DNA of 64,000 nt from Pseudomonas sp. URMO17WK12:I2 (GCF_003253735.1 NZ_QKYW01000004.1:62001-126000), one strand, 5' to 3'; shown: positions 16,618-27,068, counted from the first letter of the stretch. Notes: a model not told the origin generated them from the sequence alone. Numbers and translations are program-made.

Positions 16618-17478
16618 ATGCATAACTTCAAACGCTTGTGCCTGCAGAGCCTCGGTGTCGCTGCCTTGGCACTGGGGATGTCCAGCGCCATGGCGGCGGA
16701 CAAACCCGCCTTGAAAATCGGCTACGTGAACGGTTGGGATGACAGCGTTGCGGTGACTCACGTCGCCGGCGAAATCCTCAAGACCAAGCTCGGTTACGAC
16801 GTCACTCTGCAGCCGGTAGAGCCTGCGATCATGTGGCAGGGCATCGCGCGCGGCGACCTGGACGCTACCCTTTCCGCCTGGCTGCCGGCCACCCATGGCG
16901 AATATTTCGAGAAGCTCAAGGACAAGGTCACCGTCCTGGGCACCAACTACAACGGCGCCAAGATCGGCCTGATCGTGCCCGATTACGTGGAAGCCAAGAC
17001 CATCGCCGACCTGGAGAAGTACGCCAAGGACTTCGATGGCAAGATCACCGGTATCGACGCCGGCGCCGGCGTGATGCGCCGCACCGAAGAAGCGATCAAG
17101 GAATACGACCTCAAGAGCATCAAGCTGATGCCAAGCTCGGGGCCGGCGATGACCACCGCCCTGACCCGCGCGGAAAAATCCCAGAAGCCGATCGTGGTGA
17201 CGGGCTGGATCCCGCACTGGATGTTCGCGCAATGGAAGCTGCGCTTCCTGGAAGACCCGAAGAACGTCTTCGGTGAAGCCGAGCACGTGGACACCGTAGC
17301 CAACCCGGGCCTGGAAGCCAAGGCGCCGGAAGCGGCCGCCTTCCTCAAGAAGATTTCCTGGAGCGCCGAGGAAGTGGGCGCGGTGATGCTGTTGATCCGC
17401 GACGGCGTCAAGCCGGACGAAGCGGCCAAGCAGTGGATCGCCAAGAACCCGGATCGCGTTGCCGAGTGGCTGAAATAA
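16618..17478 (+). CDS. Glycine betaine-type ABC transporter substrate-binding protein
   Basis: A 286-residue OpuAC/ProX-type periplasmic protein. The signal peptide is residues 1-26 (ends SSAMA-ADK). Betaine-site features: IGYVNGWDDSVAVTHVAGE, ATLSAWLPATHGEYFEKL and VVTGWIPHWMFAQWKLRFL (Trp-rich cage). The ATG at 16618 has GGAG upstream; an extension to 16525 lacks one. It is the second binding protein after the cbcVW core, separated by hairpins, and is followed by a strong terminator. The specificity is inferred from similarity to betaine binders, not known. Confidence 0.85.
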   Translation: MHNFKRLCLQSLGVAALALGMSSAMAADKPALKIGYVNGWDDSVAVTHVAGEILKTKLGYDVTLQPVEPAIMWQGIARGDLDATLSAWLPATHGEYFEKLKDKVTVLGTNYNGAKIGLIVPDYVEAKTIADLEKYAKDFDGKITGIDAGAGVMRRTEEAIKEYDLKSIKLMPSSGPAMTTALTRAEKSQKPIVVTGWIPHWMFAQWKLRFLEDPKNVFGEAEHVDTVANPGLEAKAPEAAAFLKKISWSAEEVGAVMLLIRDGVKPDEAAKQWIAKNPDRVAEWLK

Positions 17479-17506
17479 GCTGACCACGCGCTAACGCAGC
17501 ACCCCG

Positions 17507-17541
17507 AAAATGCCAGTCAGGCGCCCTGACTGGCATTTTTT
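17507..17541 (+). terminator. Intrinsic terminator of the cbc operon
   Basis: A 15-bp perfect stem (17507-17521 with 17525-17539, loop CGC) with the T run TTTTTT at 17536-17541. It closes the quaternary-amine transporter operon; the A-rich left arm makes it work weakly in the other direction as well. Confidence 0.9.
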
Positions 17542-17627
17542 ATGGGCGCGGGGAAAACCGTTGCCGAGCGCGCCTGCTCGCTCGCGGACATCCGCGAGTA
17601 CCTGATCTGACGGTTTCACTTCCCTAC

Positions 17628-18456
<829 letters not shown>

Positions 18457-18533
18457 AGAGCATGTCAAAGATCTCCTGCGGGCCGATGCAACAAGAGAAA
18501 AGCGGTGGCTGCTAGGTAGCGCGGCGCTGTATC

Positions 18534-18585
18534 TGTGGGAGCGGGCCATGCCCGCGAAAAATCACGGGCATGGCCCGTTCCCACA
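18534..18585. repeat. REP-type inverted pair between modA and modB
   Basis: TGTGGGAGCGGGCCATGCCC faces GGGCATGGCCCGTTCCCACA with a short A-rich centre. As a stable stem it could uncouple the high-level modA message from modBC. Confidence 0.85.
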
Positions 18586-18701
18586 GGTAAACAACAATAT
18601 CTGCTTTTGCAGCCCTCCATTTGCAATGCTGGAACCTGCCTCGGAAGATCAGCAGCCGGCTGCGACGCTTTTCCCCTCCACCACAGCTGAAAGGCCACTG
18701 A

Positions 18702-19385
18702 ATGCCCCTGGGCCCCAATGACTTCGCCGCCATTCTCCTTACCCTGGAGCTGGCCACCTTGACCACCGTGCTGTTGCTGCTGATCGGCACGCCAATCGCC
18801 CTGTGGCTGGCGCGCACCGACTCCTGGCTGAAGCGGCCGATTGGCGCCATCGTCGCCCTGCCGCTGGTGTTGCCGCCGACGGTGATCGGCTTCTACCTGC
18901 TGATCAGCATGGGGCCCAATGGCTTCTTCGGCCAACTAACCCAGGCCTTCGGGCTGGGTACCCTGACCTTCACCTTCACGGGTCTGTTGATAGGCTCGGT
19001 GTTCTATTCCCTGCCGTTCGTGGTGCAGCCGCTGCAGAACGCCTTCGAAGCCATGGGCCGCGCGCCACTGGAAGCCGCTGCCACCTTGCGCGCCGGGCCC
19101 TGGGACACCTTCTTCAGCGTAGTGTTGCCGCTGGCCAGGCCGGGCTTTCTCACTGCAGCGATTCTCGGTTTCGCCCATACTGTTGGCGAGTTCGGCGTGG
19201 TGCTGATGATCGGTGGCAACATTCCCGGCAAGACCCAGGTGGCCTCGGTGCAGATCTACAACCATGTGGAAACCATGGAGTATGCCCAGGCCCACTGGCT
19301 GGCCGGTGGCATGGTGGCGTTCTCCTTCCTGGTACTGCTGGCGCTCTACTCCAGCAACCGGCGCGGCCAGCAGGCCTGGATATGA
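18702..19385 (+). CDS. modB: Molybdate ABC transporter permease
   Basis: A 227-residue permease with five to six membrane helices. The EAA-type motif is [20 protein letters not shown] (about 125-145), followed by [15 protein letters not shown], a hallmark of ModB/CysT-type permeases. The stop overlaps the modC start (ATGA). The ATG at 18702 is preceded by AAAGG. It forms the molybdate channel with ModC. Confidence 0.95.
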   Translation: MPLGPNDFAAILLTLELATLTTVLLLLIGTPIALWLARTDSWLKRPIGAIVALPLVLPPTVIGFYLLISMGPNGFFGQLTQAFGLGTLTFTFTGLLIGSVFYSLPFVVQPLQNAFEAMGRAPLEAAATLRAGPWDTFFSVVLPLARPGFLTAAILGFAHTVGEFGVVLMIGGNIPGKTQVASVQIYNHVETMEYAQAHWLAGGMVAFSFLVLLALYSSNRRGQQAWI

Positions 19386-20476
19386 GCGACCAGCAGATAC
19401 AGGCCCGCTTCACACTGGCTCATCCGGGTTTCACCCTGGATGTCGACCTGCAGCTGCCAGGCCGCGGCGTCAGCGCGCTGTTCGGCCACTCCGGCTCGGG
19501 CAAGACCACCCTGCTGCGCTGCGTTGCTGGCCTGGAACGCCCAGGCAGCGGTTACTTGCAGATCAATGGCGAAACCTGGCAGGACAGCGTCAGTGGCATC
19601 TGGCTGCCGGCCCACCAGCGCCCGGTCGGCTACGTGTTTCAGGACGCCAACCTGTTCCCCCACCTCAGCGTACGGCGCAATCTGGAGTTCGGCATCAAGC
19701 GCATCGCCAAGGCGCAGCGCCGCGTGCCCTTCGAGCAGGCGGTCGAGCTGCTCGGCATCGAGCACCTGCTCGAACGTCTGCCGGATCGCCTCTCCGGTGG
19801 TGAGCGCCAGCGCGTCGGCATGGCCCGCGCCCTGCTCACCAGCCCGCGCCTGCTGCTGATGGACGAACCCCTGGCCGCGCTGGATCTCAAGCGCAAGGGC
19901 GAAGTGCTGCCGTACCTGGAGCGCCTGCATGATGAACTGGAGATCCCGATTCTCTACGTCAGCCACGCGCCGGACGAAGTCGCGCGCCTGGCCGATCACC
20001 TGGTGGTGCTCGACGAAGGCCGGGTGACGGCCAGCGGGCCGCTCAAGGAAACGCTGATCCGCAGTGACCTGCCCTTCATCTTCGAGGACGATGCAGAGGC
20101 CGTGATCGACGGCCAGGTAGAGCGCCACGATGAGCACTATGACCTGCTCGATATCCGCCTGCCGGGCAGCAGCGCGCGCATGCGCCTGGCCCACGCCGCG
20201 TTGCCGGCAGGCCGTCAGGTACGCATCAAGATCAAGGCCCGGGACGTCAGCCTGAGCCTGCAACAGGCCCGCGACAGCAGCGTGCTCAACCTGCTGCCGG
20301 CGACGGTGGAGCGCTGGTTCGAGCTGCCCAATCCGGCGCACCGCCTGGTGGAACTGCAACTGGGCGATCAGCGGATCATCGCCCGTATCACCCGCTATTC
20401 GTTCGATGGACTGGATATCCGCGCCGGGCAACCGCTGTGGGTGCAGGTCAAATCGGTGTCTTTGCTGGCGTCGTAG
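19382..20476 (+). CDS. modC: Molybdate ABC transporter ATPase
   Basis: A 364-residue ATPase. Walker A is [11 protein letters not shown]-loop [13 protein letters not shown], signature LSGGERQR, Walker [13 protein letters not shown], switch His YVSHAPDE. The C-terminal 65 residues (from about 295, [17 protein letters not shown]) are a Mop/TOBE molybdate-binding domain that mediates feedback inhibition in this family. Translation is coupled to modB through ATGA. It ends the operon; a repeat-rich gap follows. Confidence 0.95.
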   Translation: MSDQQIQARFTLAHPGFTLDVDLQLPGRGVSALFGHSGSGKTTLLRCVAGLERPGSGYLQINGETWQDSVSGIWLPAHQRPVGYVFQDANLFPHLSVRRNLEFGIKRIAKAQRRVPFEQAVELLGIEHLLERLPDRLSGGERQRVGMARALLTSPRLLLMDEPLAALDLKRKGEVLPYLERLHDELEIPILYVSHAPDEVARLADHLVVLDEGRVTASGPLKETLIRSDLPFIFEDDAEAVIDGQVERHDEHYDLLDIRLPGSSARMRLAHAALPAGRQVRIKIKARDVSLSLQQARDSSVLNLLPATVERWFELPNPAHRLVELQLGDQRIIARITRYSFDGLDIRAGQPLWVQVKSVSLLAS

Positions 20477-20824
20477 GCGCAACGAGCCCAGTAATGCAAA
20501 TGGCTACAAGGGGGGAGCATTCGCCAGCCCACTGTGGGAGCGCGCCATGCGCGCGAAAGATCGCGCGCATGGACTGGGCGTCCCCGCCCCCTCCCACAGA
20601 TACTGCGCCGGTGTCCGCTTTTGTCTTTATAACCACCCACTCACACAGCCCCGTAGGGTGGGTGAGTGGCGCCAAACCATGGTTTCACGGTGGCAACGAT
20701 CCAGGCGCGCCGCGTAACCCACCAGGCGATAGATCGTGTTGCGCCGATGGTGGGTTACGGCGCTACCAAATCAGGAGCTATGCCTGTCAAACGTAACAGG
20801 CACTTTCACCCACCCTACGCTCCA
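20477..20824. repeat. Repeat-rich gap: REP pair (20533-20598) and a second palindromic element (20653-20820)
   Basis: 348 bases without a gene between convergent modC and the AAA+ gene. 20533-20598 is a REP pair whose arms use GCGCGCCATGCGCGC instead of GCGGGCCATGCCCGC. From 20653 a different element begins GTAGGGTGGGTGAGTGGCGC and ends CACCCACCCTACG, with an inner pair CGTAACCCACCA...TGGTGGGTTACG. Both are typical short palindromic repeats of Pseudomonas chromosomes. Confidence 0.75.
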
Positions 20825-21763
20825 TCAACCTGCAAGGCGCTGCTCAGCACGCCGCAGCAATTCGCGAAGCGCGGCCAGTTGCTCGGCACCGCCCTCATCG
20901 AGCAGTTGTTCAAGCGCATGCTCGAGCCGTTTCAACGGCGGTGCGGTCGCCAGGTTGAGGTGCTCGGCGTCGATCTCGGCAGCGCCGCAAACCAGCAGCG
21001 CGAAGTGCACCACGTTCTCCAGCTCGCGGGTATTGCCCGGCCAGTCATGCCGCTCGAGTAGCCGCTGGGCAGCCAGGCTGATGCCCGGCAGCGGCAGGCG
21101 CAGGCGCTGGGCGTAGATACCGAGAAAGTATTCGGCCAACGGCAGCACATCACCGACCCGCTCGCGCAGCGGCGGCAACTGCAGACGGCCATCGCTCAGG
21201 TAATGGGCCAGGCGCTCGTCGAATTTGCCGGCCTTCACTACCTGCCAGAGATCCACACTGGAGGCCGCCACCAGGCGCACATCCACGGGAATCGGCTGGG
21301 TCGCGCCAACGCGCCAGGCTTCGCCGGTCTCCAGCACGCTGAGCAGCTGCGCCTGCAGGGCCAGCGGCAGGTCGGCGATCTCGTCGAGGTACAAGGTGCC
21401 GCCATTGGCCGAACCGAGCCAACCAGCGCGGCTGCTCGGTGCGCCTTGGTGTGCGCCAGCGGCGTAACCGAACAGCTCGGCTTCGCCGTGATTAGGGCTC
21501 AGGCCGCTGCAACTGAGCGCTACGAACAGGCCTGGGCGTTCACTGGAGCGGTGAATATGCCGGGCCAGTAACTCCTTGCCGGTACCGGTCTCGCCCTGGA
21601 TCAGAATCGGCACCGGCAGGCTGGCGAGGCGCTCGACCTCCTTGCGCAGCTGCCGGGTACGCGGGTCGATGAACACCAGTGCCTTGGCACGAATGCTCAG
21701 CGGGCTTTTGTCCGCCTCAGGAAAGATCAGCAGTGACGGATCTCCCGCCGGTGGCAAGCTCAT
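20825..21763 (-). CDS. Sigma-54-interaction AAA+ domain protein lacking GAFTGA and a DNA-binding domain
   Basis: A 312-residue protein made almost only of the AAA+ domain of bacterial enhancer-binding proteins. Intact: Walker A GETGTGKE, Walker B GGTLYLDEIADLP, arginine-finger region LPPLRERVGDV, sensor II WPGNTRELENV. The sigma-54 contact loop, GAFTGA in the family, reads GAHQGA (within GYAAGAHQGAPS). There is no receiver or other N-terminal sensor domain and the last 50 residues (Leu/Glu/Arg-rich helix) show no Fis-type helix-turn-helix. GGGAGAG precedes the ATG. It is 55 bases downstream of the RBBP9-like hydrolase on the same strand and opposite oscA-sbp. It may be a co-regulator or an ATPase with a new role. 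Confidence 0.8.
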   Translation of the reverse strand: MSLPPAGDPSLLIFPEADKSPLSIRAKALVFIDPRTRQLRKEVERLASLPVPILIQGETGTGKELLARHIHRSSERPGLFVALSCSGLSPNHGEAELFGYAAGAHQGAPSSRAGWLGSANGGTLYLDEIADLPLALQAQLLSVLETGEAWRVGATQPIPVDVRLVAASSVDLWQVVKAGKFDERLAHYLSDGRLQLPPLRERVGDVLPLAEYFLGIYAQRLRLPLPGISLAAQRLLERHDWPGNTRELENVVHFALLVCGAAEIDAEHLNLATAPPLKRLEHALEQLLDEGGAEQLAALRELLRRAEQRLAG

Positions 21764-21818
21764 AGATTCACTCTCCCATGCACTCAGGCGGCGCGCGCCG
21801 GATCAAACGGCAGCGGCT

Positions 21819-22400
21819 TCAGGCACGCAGGCGCTGCTGTTGCTCGATGCGGCTCTGCAGGCGAAACAGGTAGGCAAAGCCCTGATCCCAGCGCTGGTGC
21901 CCGGACTTCACGTTGATATGCCCGGCACCGCTGAGAATGGCGACCTCGCTGCCCCAGTCGCGGGCCAGCTCGATGGCCCGTGCCGCACTGGCCGCCGAGT
22001 CGTTGTCGGAGCCCACCAGTTGGCTGGAAAACGGCAGTGGGTGCGCTGGAATCGGCGCGAAATTGCGCAATGCCTCGGGGCAGTTGGGGCGCTGTACATC
22101 GGCAGGCGCGACCAGCAGCGCACCGCGTACCCGGCGTAGCGCGGCAGGTGAGGCCTGGGCCGCCCAATGAGCCACGGTGATGCAGCCCAGGCTATGGGCA
22201 ATCAGGATGGCCGGACGCGGATCGGCAGCGATCTGCTGCTCCAGCGCTGCAACCCAATCCTCACGGCGCGGCGTCAGCCAGTCGCGCTGTTCGACCCGCG
22301 TGCTGTTGGGCAGGCTGCGTTGCCAGTGGCTCTGCCAATGGTCATCGCCCGAGCCCTGCCAGCCAGGGACGATCAGGTAGCGAACCGCTTCACTGCGCAT
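21819..22400 (-). CDS. RBBP9/YdeN-family alpha/beta hydrolase
   Basis: A 193-residue single-domain alpha/beta hydrolase. The N-terminus YLIVPGWQGSGDDHW and the nucleophile elbow IAHSLGCIT (Ser) are family hallmarks; catalytic Asp is likely in VGSDND and His in SGAGHINVKSG. It is a probable serine esterase/hydrolase of unknown substrate, cytoplasmic. It is the first gene of a two-gene minus-strand unit with the AAA+ protein and is divergent from oscA. The position beside sulfate-starvation genes suggests a sulfur-ester substrate, but that is a guess. Confidence 0.85.
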   Translation of the reverse strand: MRSEAVRYLIVPGWQGSGDDHWQSHWQRSLPNSTRVEQRDWLTPRREDWVAALEQQIAADPRPAILIAHSLGCITVAHWAAQASPAALRRVRGALLVAPADVQRPNCPEALRNFAPIPAHPLPFSSQLVGSDNDSAASAARAIELARDWGSEVAILSGAGHINVKSGHQRWDQGFAYLFRLQSRIEQQQRLRA

Positions 22401-22653
22401 AAGGCGCCCTCCGTATCTACATGGCCTGCAGTGTACGAGGGCAAAATACGATCTAAAAAGAATAAGAACTTATTTGCTTATGCCCTAAGGTCGCTGTGTC
22501 GGCAGCTAGAGCAAAACACCCATATATTCTATAAAGATATATAAATGTTCTTAAACAGTATTTTTAAGAATATTTCAGGCTGCTTAGTATCCGCTCCACG
22601 CCCCGTCACCGACAGCCGTCGGCACCACGCTTCGAGGGCAAGGAGCCACAACC
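22401..22653. promoter_or_regulatory. AT-rich divergent promoter region upstream of oscA
   Basis: 253 bases, far more AT-rich than the rest of the window. It contains AATAAGAACTTATT near 22460 and an inverted repeat TTCTTAAA (22548-22555) / TTTAAGAA (22563-22570) spaced by 7. Such AT-rich tracts with ATAA/TTAT half-sites are typical CysB (LysR-type) target regions in front of sulfur genes; which repeat is the operator cannot be told by eye. AAGGAG at about 22640 is the oscA SD. Confidence 0.5.
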
Positions 22654-22836
22654 ATGACCGCCACCCTTCGTAATCTGGAAGGCCAGGATGACGCCACCAT
22701 CCTGCGCGAAATTCAAAGCGCCTTGAACGGCCTGAAGTTCGGCTCGGTGGAGATCACCGTGCACAACGGCCAGGTGGTGCAGATCGAGCGCAAGGAGAAA
22801 TTCCGCCTCCAGCAGCCTGGTAGCAAGAACGCCTGA
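22654..22836 (+). CDS. oscA: OscA, sulfur-starvation response protein (YezD/DUF2292 family)
   Basis: A 60-residue protein. The DUF2292 core ILREIQSALNGLKFGSVEIT and VHNGQVVQIERKEKFRL is complete. In Pseudomonas OscA is induced by sulfur starvation and helps under chromate or sulfur limitation; its mechanism is unknown. AAGGAG precedes the ATG. It is followed by a 286-base gap with a 136-bp mobile-like element, then sbp. This gene order (oscA-sbp-cysTWA) is conserved in the genus. Confidence 0.9.
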   Translation: MTATLRNLEGQDDATILREIQSALNGLKFGSVEITVHNGQVVQIERKEKFRLQQPGSKNA

Positions 22837-22920
22837 GCCCTTTCGCCAACCCGACCACGGGCAGCCAGCCATGAATCGCTACCAGTACTGCCGATGTAAC
22901 CCGCGAATGCCGGCCTAGCA

Positions 22921-23056
22921 GGCCGTTGGAAAACGTAGGCGAGGCAGCCGACGCGAGGCGAAAACAGCCGAGAAAGCGGAGTGTGCGAGTTGTACATGAG
23001 CATTTTGAGGCTGTTTTTAACGACGCGGCGGCAACGCAGATAGTTTTCCAACAGCC
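22921..23056. mobile_element. 136-bp MITE-like element between oscA and sbp
   Basis: The ends are 14-bp inverted repeats with one mismatch: GGCCGTTGGAAAAC (22921-22934) and GTTTTCCAACAGCC (23043-23056). Inside, AAAACAGCC (22961-22969) faces GGCTGTTTT (23009-23017), so the whole element can fold into a nested hairpin. There is no ORF with a start site inside. No clear target-site duplication can be seen. Confidence 0.6.
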
Positions 23057-23122
23057 GGCAGAGAGCAGACATCGCACCGCCAGACACGTACAGCACCGTA
23101 TTCAGTATCTAGGAGCATCACC

Positions 23123-24124
23123 ATGTCCATTCGCCGTTTCGCACTCGCTGCACTCGCCAGCGCCCTGGTTGCCGGCCCGGTCGCCGCCCAGACGCTGCTC
23201 AACGTGTCGTACGACCCGACCCGCGAGCTGTACGTGGAATTCAACAAGGCCTTCAACAAGCACTGGCAGGAACAGGGCAACGAGCCGCTGACCATCCAGC
23301 AGTCCCATGGTGGTTCGGGCAAGCAGGCCCGTGCGGTGATCGATGGCCTGCAGGCCGACGTGGTGACCCTGGCGCTGTCCGGCGACATCGACGCGATCAA
23401 CCTCAACCAGCCGCTGATCGACAAGGACTGGCAGAAGCGCCTGGCCGACAACAGCACGCCGTACACCTCGACCATCGTGTTCCTGGTGCGCAAGGGCAAC
23501 CCGAAAGGCATCAAGGATTGGGACGACCTGGTCAAGGATGGCGTGGAAATCATCACCCCGAACCCGAAAACCTCAGGCGGCGCCCGCTGGAACTTCCTCG
23601 CCGCCTGGGCCTACGCCAAGAAGAAATACGGCAGCGACGAAAAGGCCCTGGAATACGTGACCGAGCTGTACCGTCACGCGCCAGTGCTCGACACCGGTGC
23701 CCGTGGCGCGACCATCAGCTTCGTGCAGCGTGGCCTGGGCGACGTGTTGCTGGCCTGGGAAAACGAAGCCTACCTGTCGCTGGCCGAAGAAGGTGGCGAT
23801 CAGCTGGAAATCGTTACCCCGTCGCTGTCGATCCTCGCCGAGCCGCCGGTGGCCGTGGTCGACAGGAACGTCGACCGCAAGGGCACCCGCAAGGCCGCCG
23901 AAGCCTACCTGCAGTATCTGTACAGCGAGGAAGGCCAGCGCATCGCCGCGAAGAACTTCTATCGCCCGCGTGACGCCAAGGTGGCAGCCGAGTTCAAGGA
24001 CCAGTTCAAGGAGCTGGAGCTGGTCACCATCGACAAGGACTTCGGCGGCTGGGCCAAGGCTCAGCCGAAGTACTTCGATGATGGCGGCGTTTTCGACAAG
24101 ATTTTCCAGAAGATCAATCAATAG
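23123..24124 (+). CDS. sbp: Sulfate/thiosulfate ABC transporter substrate-binding protein
   Basis: A 333-residue periplasmic protein with signal peptide 1-23 ([15 protein letters not shown]). Family motifs: [59 protein letters not shown]. The sulfate is held by backbone groups at these loops. GGAGCATCACC precedes the ATG. It is followed by a hairpin before cysT, so sbp is expressed above the rest of the transporter. Confidence 0.95.
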   Translation: MSIRRFALAALASALVAGPVAAQTLLNVSYDPTRELYVEFNKAFNKHWQEQGNEPLTIQQSHGGSGKQARAVIDGLQADVVTLALSGDIDAINLNQPLIDKDWQKRLADNSTPYTSTIVFLVRKGNPKGIKDWDDLVKDGVEIITPNPKTSGGARWNFLAAWAYAKKKYGSDEKALEYVTELYRHAPVLDTGARGATISFVQRGLGDVLLAWENEAYLSLAEEGGDQLEIVTPSLSILAEPPVAVVDRNVDRKGTRKAAEAYLQYLYSEEGQRIAAKNFYRPRDAKVAAEFKDQFKELELVTIDKDFGGWAKAQPKYFDDGGVFDKIFQKINQ

Positions 24125-24142
24125 GTTCAGCTGATCGATCTG

Positions 24143-24175
24143 GCCCGCCATTGCGCAACTCAATGGCGGGCTTTG
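24143..24175 (+). terminator. Hairpin attenuator between sbp and cysT
   Basis: An 11-bp stem GCCCGCCATTG / CAATGGCGGGC with a 7-base loop, followed by TTTGTTGT. The T run is imperfect, which fits a partial terminator allowing more sbp than cysTWA transcript. Confidence 0.75.
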
Positions 24176-24202
24176 TTGTGGACCTGATCAAAAGGACTCC
24201 CC

Positions 24203-25015
24203 ATGTCTCGTCGGACTTCCTCGGTCATACCCGGCTTCGGGTTGACTCTGGGCTTCACCCTCACCTACCTGGCGTTGATCGTGCTGATCCCGCTGGGGGC
24301 GATGTTGCTGTTCTCCCTGCAGCTCTCCGCTGACCAGTGGTGGGCACTGCTCAACAACCGTCAGCTGCAGTTTTCCCTGAAGCTGTCCTTTGGCACCGCG
24401 CTGGCGGCTGCCCTGCTCAACGGCATTCTCGGCACCATCATCGCCTGGGTACTGGTGCGCTACACCTTTCCAGGCCGGCGCATCATCGATGCCATGGTCG
24501 ACATGCCGTTCGCCCTGCCCACCGCCGTGGCCGGCATCGCGCTGACCGCGCTGTACGCGCCCAATGGCCTGATCGGCTCGCTGTTCCCCTTCAAGATCGC
24601 CTACACACCGCTGGGCATCACTCTGGCGCTGGTGTTCGTGACCCTGCCTTTCGTGGTGCGCACCCTGCAGCCGGTGCTCGCCGACATTCCCAAGGAAGTC
24701 GAAGAAGCAGCCGCCTGCCTGGGCGCCAAGCCGTTTCAGGTTTTTCGCCATGTACTGCTACCCAGCTTGCTGCCGGCCTGGCTGACCGGCTTCGCCCTGG
24801 CCTTCGCCCGCGGCGTCGGCGAATACGGCTCGGTGGTATTCATCGCCGGCAACATCCCGTTGAAGACCGAGATCCTGCCGCTGCTGATCGTCTCCAAGCT
24901 GGACCAGTACGACTACCCGGGCGCCACGGCGATCGGCGTGATCATGCTGGTGGTCTCGTTCATCCTGCTGCTGCTGATCAACATCCTGCAGCGCCGCATC
25001 CAGCCACAACTCTGA
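24203..25015 (+). CDS. cysT: Sulfate ABC transporter permease CysT
   Basis: A 270-residue permease with six membrane helices. The EAA loop is [34 protein letters not shown] is the CysT hallmark. Start: GGACTCCCC just before the ATG at 24203. The cysW start is 10 bases after its stop with GAGGAG between. It forms a heterodimer channel with CysW for sulfate/thiosulfate. Confidence 0.94.
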   Translation: MSRRTSSVIPGFGLTLGFTLTYLALIVLIPLGAMLLFSLQLSADQWWALLNNRQLQFSLKLSFGTALAAALLNGILGTIIAWVLVRYTFPGRRIIDAMVDMPFALPTAVAGIALTALYAPNGLIGSLFPFKIAYTPLGITLALVFVTLPFVVRTLQPVLADIPKEVEEAAACLGAKPFQVFRHVLLPSLLPAWLTGFALAFARGVGEYGSVVFIAGNIPLKTEILPLLIVSKLDQYDYPGATAIGVIMLVVSFILLLLINILQRRIQPQL

Positions 25016-25025
25016 GGAGCCCGTC

Positions 25026-25886
25026 ATGAGCCTTGCAACCCTTGGCAAGAACGCGGCCCGCCCGGCGAGCCGCTCCCCTGGTGCCATCGCCCTGATCGTC
25101 GTGGCCTGGGCGGTATTCGCGGTGATCCTGCTGCTGCCGCTGTACGTCGTGCTGACCCAGGGCCTGAGCCGCGGCCTGGCATTCTTCTGGGAGGCGATCC
25201 GCGAGCCGGACGCCATTTCCGCGCTCAAGCTGACCCTGCTGGCCACGGCCATCTCGGTGCCGCTCAACCTGGTGTTCGGGGTGGCCGCCGCCTGGGCGGT
25301 GACCAAGTTCGAGTTCCGCGGCAAGAGCATCCTGGTCACCCTGATCGACATGCCGTTTTCGGTATCGCCGGTGGTTGCCGGCCTGATCTACGTGCTGCTG
25401 TTCGGCGCCCAGAGCAAGCTGGCGCCGTACCTGCAGGACCACAACCTGCAGATCATCTACGCGGTGCCGGGCATCGTGCTGGCGACCATCTTCGTGACCT
25501 TTCCCTTCGTGGCCCGCGAGCTGATTCCGCTGATGGAAGAACAGGGCACCACCGAAGAGGAGGCCGCGCGCCTGCTCGGTGCCAACGGCTGGCAGATGTT
25601 CTGGCATGTCACGCTGCCTAACGTAAAATGGGCGCTGGTCTACGGCGTGGTGCTGTGTACCGCGCGGGCGATGGGCGAGTTCGGAGCAGTGTCGGTGGTT
25701 TCCGGGCATATCCGCGGCTACACCAACACCCTGCCGCTGCATATCGAGATTCTGTACAACGAATACAACATCGTCGCCGCGTTCAGCGTGGCCATCCTGT
25801 TGCTGGTCATGGCCCTGGTGGTGTTGCTGCTTCGCCAGTGGAGCGAAGCGCGCCTGAGCCGACAACTCAAGAGCCAGGACGACTAA
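25026..25886 (+). CDS. cysW: Sulfate ABC transporter permease CysW
   Basis: A 286-residue permease with six membrane helices. The motif [20 protein letters not shown] is the EAA loop, and [16 protein letters not shown] is typical of CysW. GAGGAGCCCGTC precedes the ATG at 25026. It pairs with CysT; CysA follows after 60 bases. Confidence 0.94.
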   Translation: MSLATLGKNAARPASRSPGAIALIVVAWAVFAVILLLPLYVVLTQGLSRGLAFFWEAIREPDAISALKLTLLATAISVPLNLVFGVAAAWAVTKFEFRGKSILVTLIDMPFSVSPVVAGLIYVLLFGAQSKLAPYLQDHNLQIIYAVPGIVLATIFVTFPFVARELIPLMEEQGTTEEEAARLLGANGWQMFWHVTLPNVKWALVYGVVLCTARAMGEFGAVSVVSGHIRGYTNTLPLHIEILYNEYNIVAAFSVAILLLVMALVVLLLRQWSEARLSRQLKSQDD

Positions 25887-25946
25887 ACCCTTTTCACCGG
25901 CGCCGCGCCGTTGCGCGAACCGACCAGACAGAAACAGGTAGACACC

Positions 25947-26939
25947 ATGAGTATCGAAGTCAGCGGCATCAACAAGCACTTTGGCCAGTTCAAGGCGCTC
26001 AACGACATCAACCTGAACATCCAGAGCGGCGAGCTGGTCGCCCTGCTCGGTCCGTCCGGCTGCGGCAAGACCACCCTGCTGCGCATCATCGCCGGCCTGG
26101 AAACGCCGGACAGCGGCAATATCGTGTTCCACGGCGAAGACGTTTCCGAGCACGACGTGCGTGATCGCAAGGTCGGCTTCGTGTTCCAGCACTACGCCCT
26201 GTTCCGCCACATGACGGTGTTCGACAACGTCGCCTTCGGCCTGCGCATGAAGCCCAAGGGCGAACGCCCCAACGAGAACGTGATCAAGAAGAAGGTCCAC
26301 GACCTGCTCGACCTGGTGCAGCTCGACTGGCTGGCTGACCGCTATCCGGAGCAACTGTCCGGTGGCCAGCGCCAGCGCATCGCCCTGGCCCGCGCCCTGG
26401 CGGTGGAACCGAAAGTACTGCTGCTCGACGAACCCTTCGGGGCGCTGGATGCCAAGGTGCGCAAGGAGTTGCGCCGCTGGCTGGCGCGGCTGCACGAGGA
26501 AGTACACCTGACCAGCGTGTTCGTGACCCACGACCAGGAAGAAGCCATGGAAGTGGCCGACCGCATCGTGGTGATGAACAAGGGCGTGGTCGAGCAGATC
26601 GGCTCGCCGGCCGAAGTCTACGAGAAGCCGGCCAGCGACTTCGTCTACCACTTCCTGGGTGACGCCAATCGCCTGTATGTCGGCGACGATCACCACGTGC
26701 TGTTCCGCCCCCACGAAGTGAGCCTGTCCACCGCGGCGCTGGAAGGCCATCAGGCCGGTGAAGTGCGCGATATCCGCCTGCTTGGCGCCATCACCCGCAT
26801 CACCCTGAAGGTCGACGGTCAGGACGAGCTGATCGAAGCCGAAGTGGCCAAGGATCACCTCAGCCTCGACAACCTCGCCCGCGGCGCCACCCTGTATTTC
26901 AAGCCCAAGGGCGGCAAGCCGGTGAGCACCGGCGTGTAA
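25947..26939 (+). CDS. cysA: Sulfate ABC transporter ATPase CysA
   Basis: A 330-residue ATPase: Walker [11 protein letters not shown]-loop [13 protein letters not shown], signature LSGGQRQR, Walker [13 protein letters not shown], switch His VTHD. The C-terminal TOBE-like part (from about 245) carries FRPHEVSL. I set the start at 25947 ([12 protein letters not shown]), the usual CysA N-terminus; a 12-codon upstream extension has no SD. It is the last gene of the sulfate operon and is followed by a terminator. Confidence 0.95.
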   Translation: MSIEVSGINKHFGQFKALNDINLNIQSGELVALLGPSGCGKTTLLRIIAGLETPDSGNIVFHGEDVSEHDVRDRKVGFVFQHYALFRHMTVFDNVAFGLRMKPKGERPNENVIKKKVHDLLDLVQLDWLADRYPEQLSGGQRQRIALARALAVEPKVLLLDEPFGALDAKVRKELRRWLARLHEEVHLTSVFVTHDQEEAMEVADRIVVMNKGVVEQIGSPAEVYEKPASDFVYHFLGDANRLYVGDDHHVLFRPHEVSLSTAALEGHQAGEVRDIRLLGAITRITLKVDGQDELIEAEVAKDHLSLDNLARGATLYFKPKGGKPVSTGV

Positions 26940-26955
26940 CAAGAGCCGCAGGCGA

Positions 26956-26990
26956 GAACGCCCTGGCCACGCAGCCAGGCGTTTTCATTT
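26956..26990 (+). terminator. Terminator of the sulfate operon
   Basis: GAACGCC(C)TGGC pairs with GCCAGGCGTTTTC with one bulged base; the stem is followed by TTTTCATTT. It lies 17 bases after the cysA stop. Confidence 0.75.
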
Positions 26991-27068
26991 AAGCCTTCGC
27001 CCATCAGGGGCCATGGGACGATTCAAGGAGAACGCGGAAGATCTCTGGCTTGGCGAACGGCCCAACTT

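Noticed and set aside
22713..23096. Minus-strand ORF reading through the 136-bp element
   Set aside because: The reading frame comes from the repeat itself and is antisense to oscA; no start signal.
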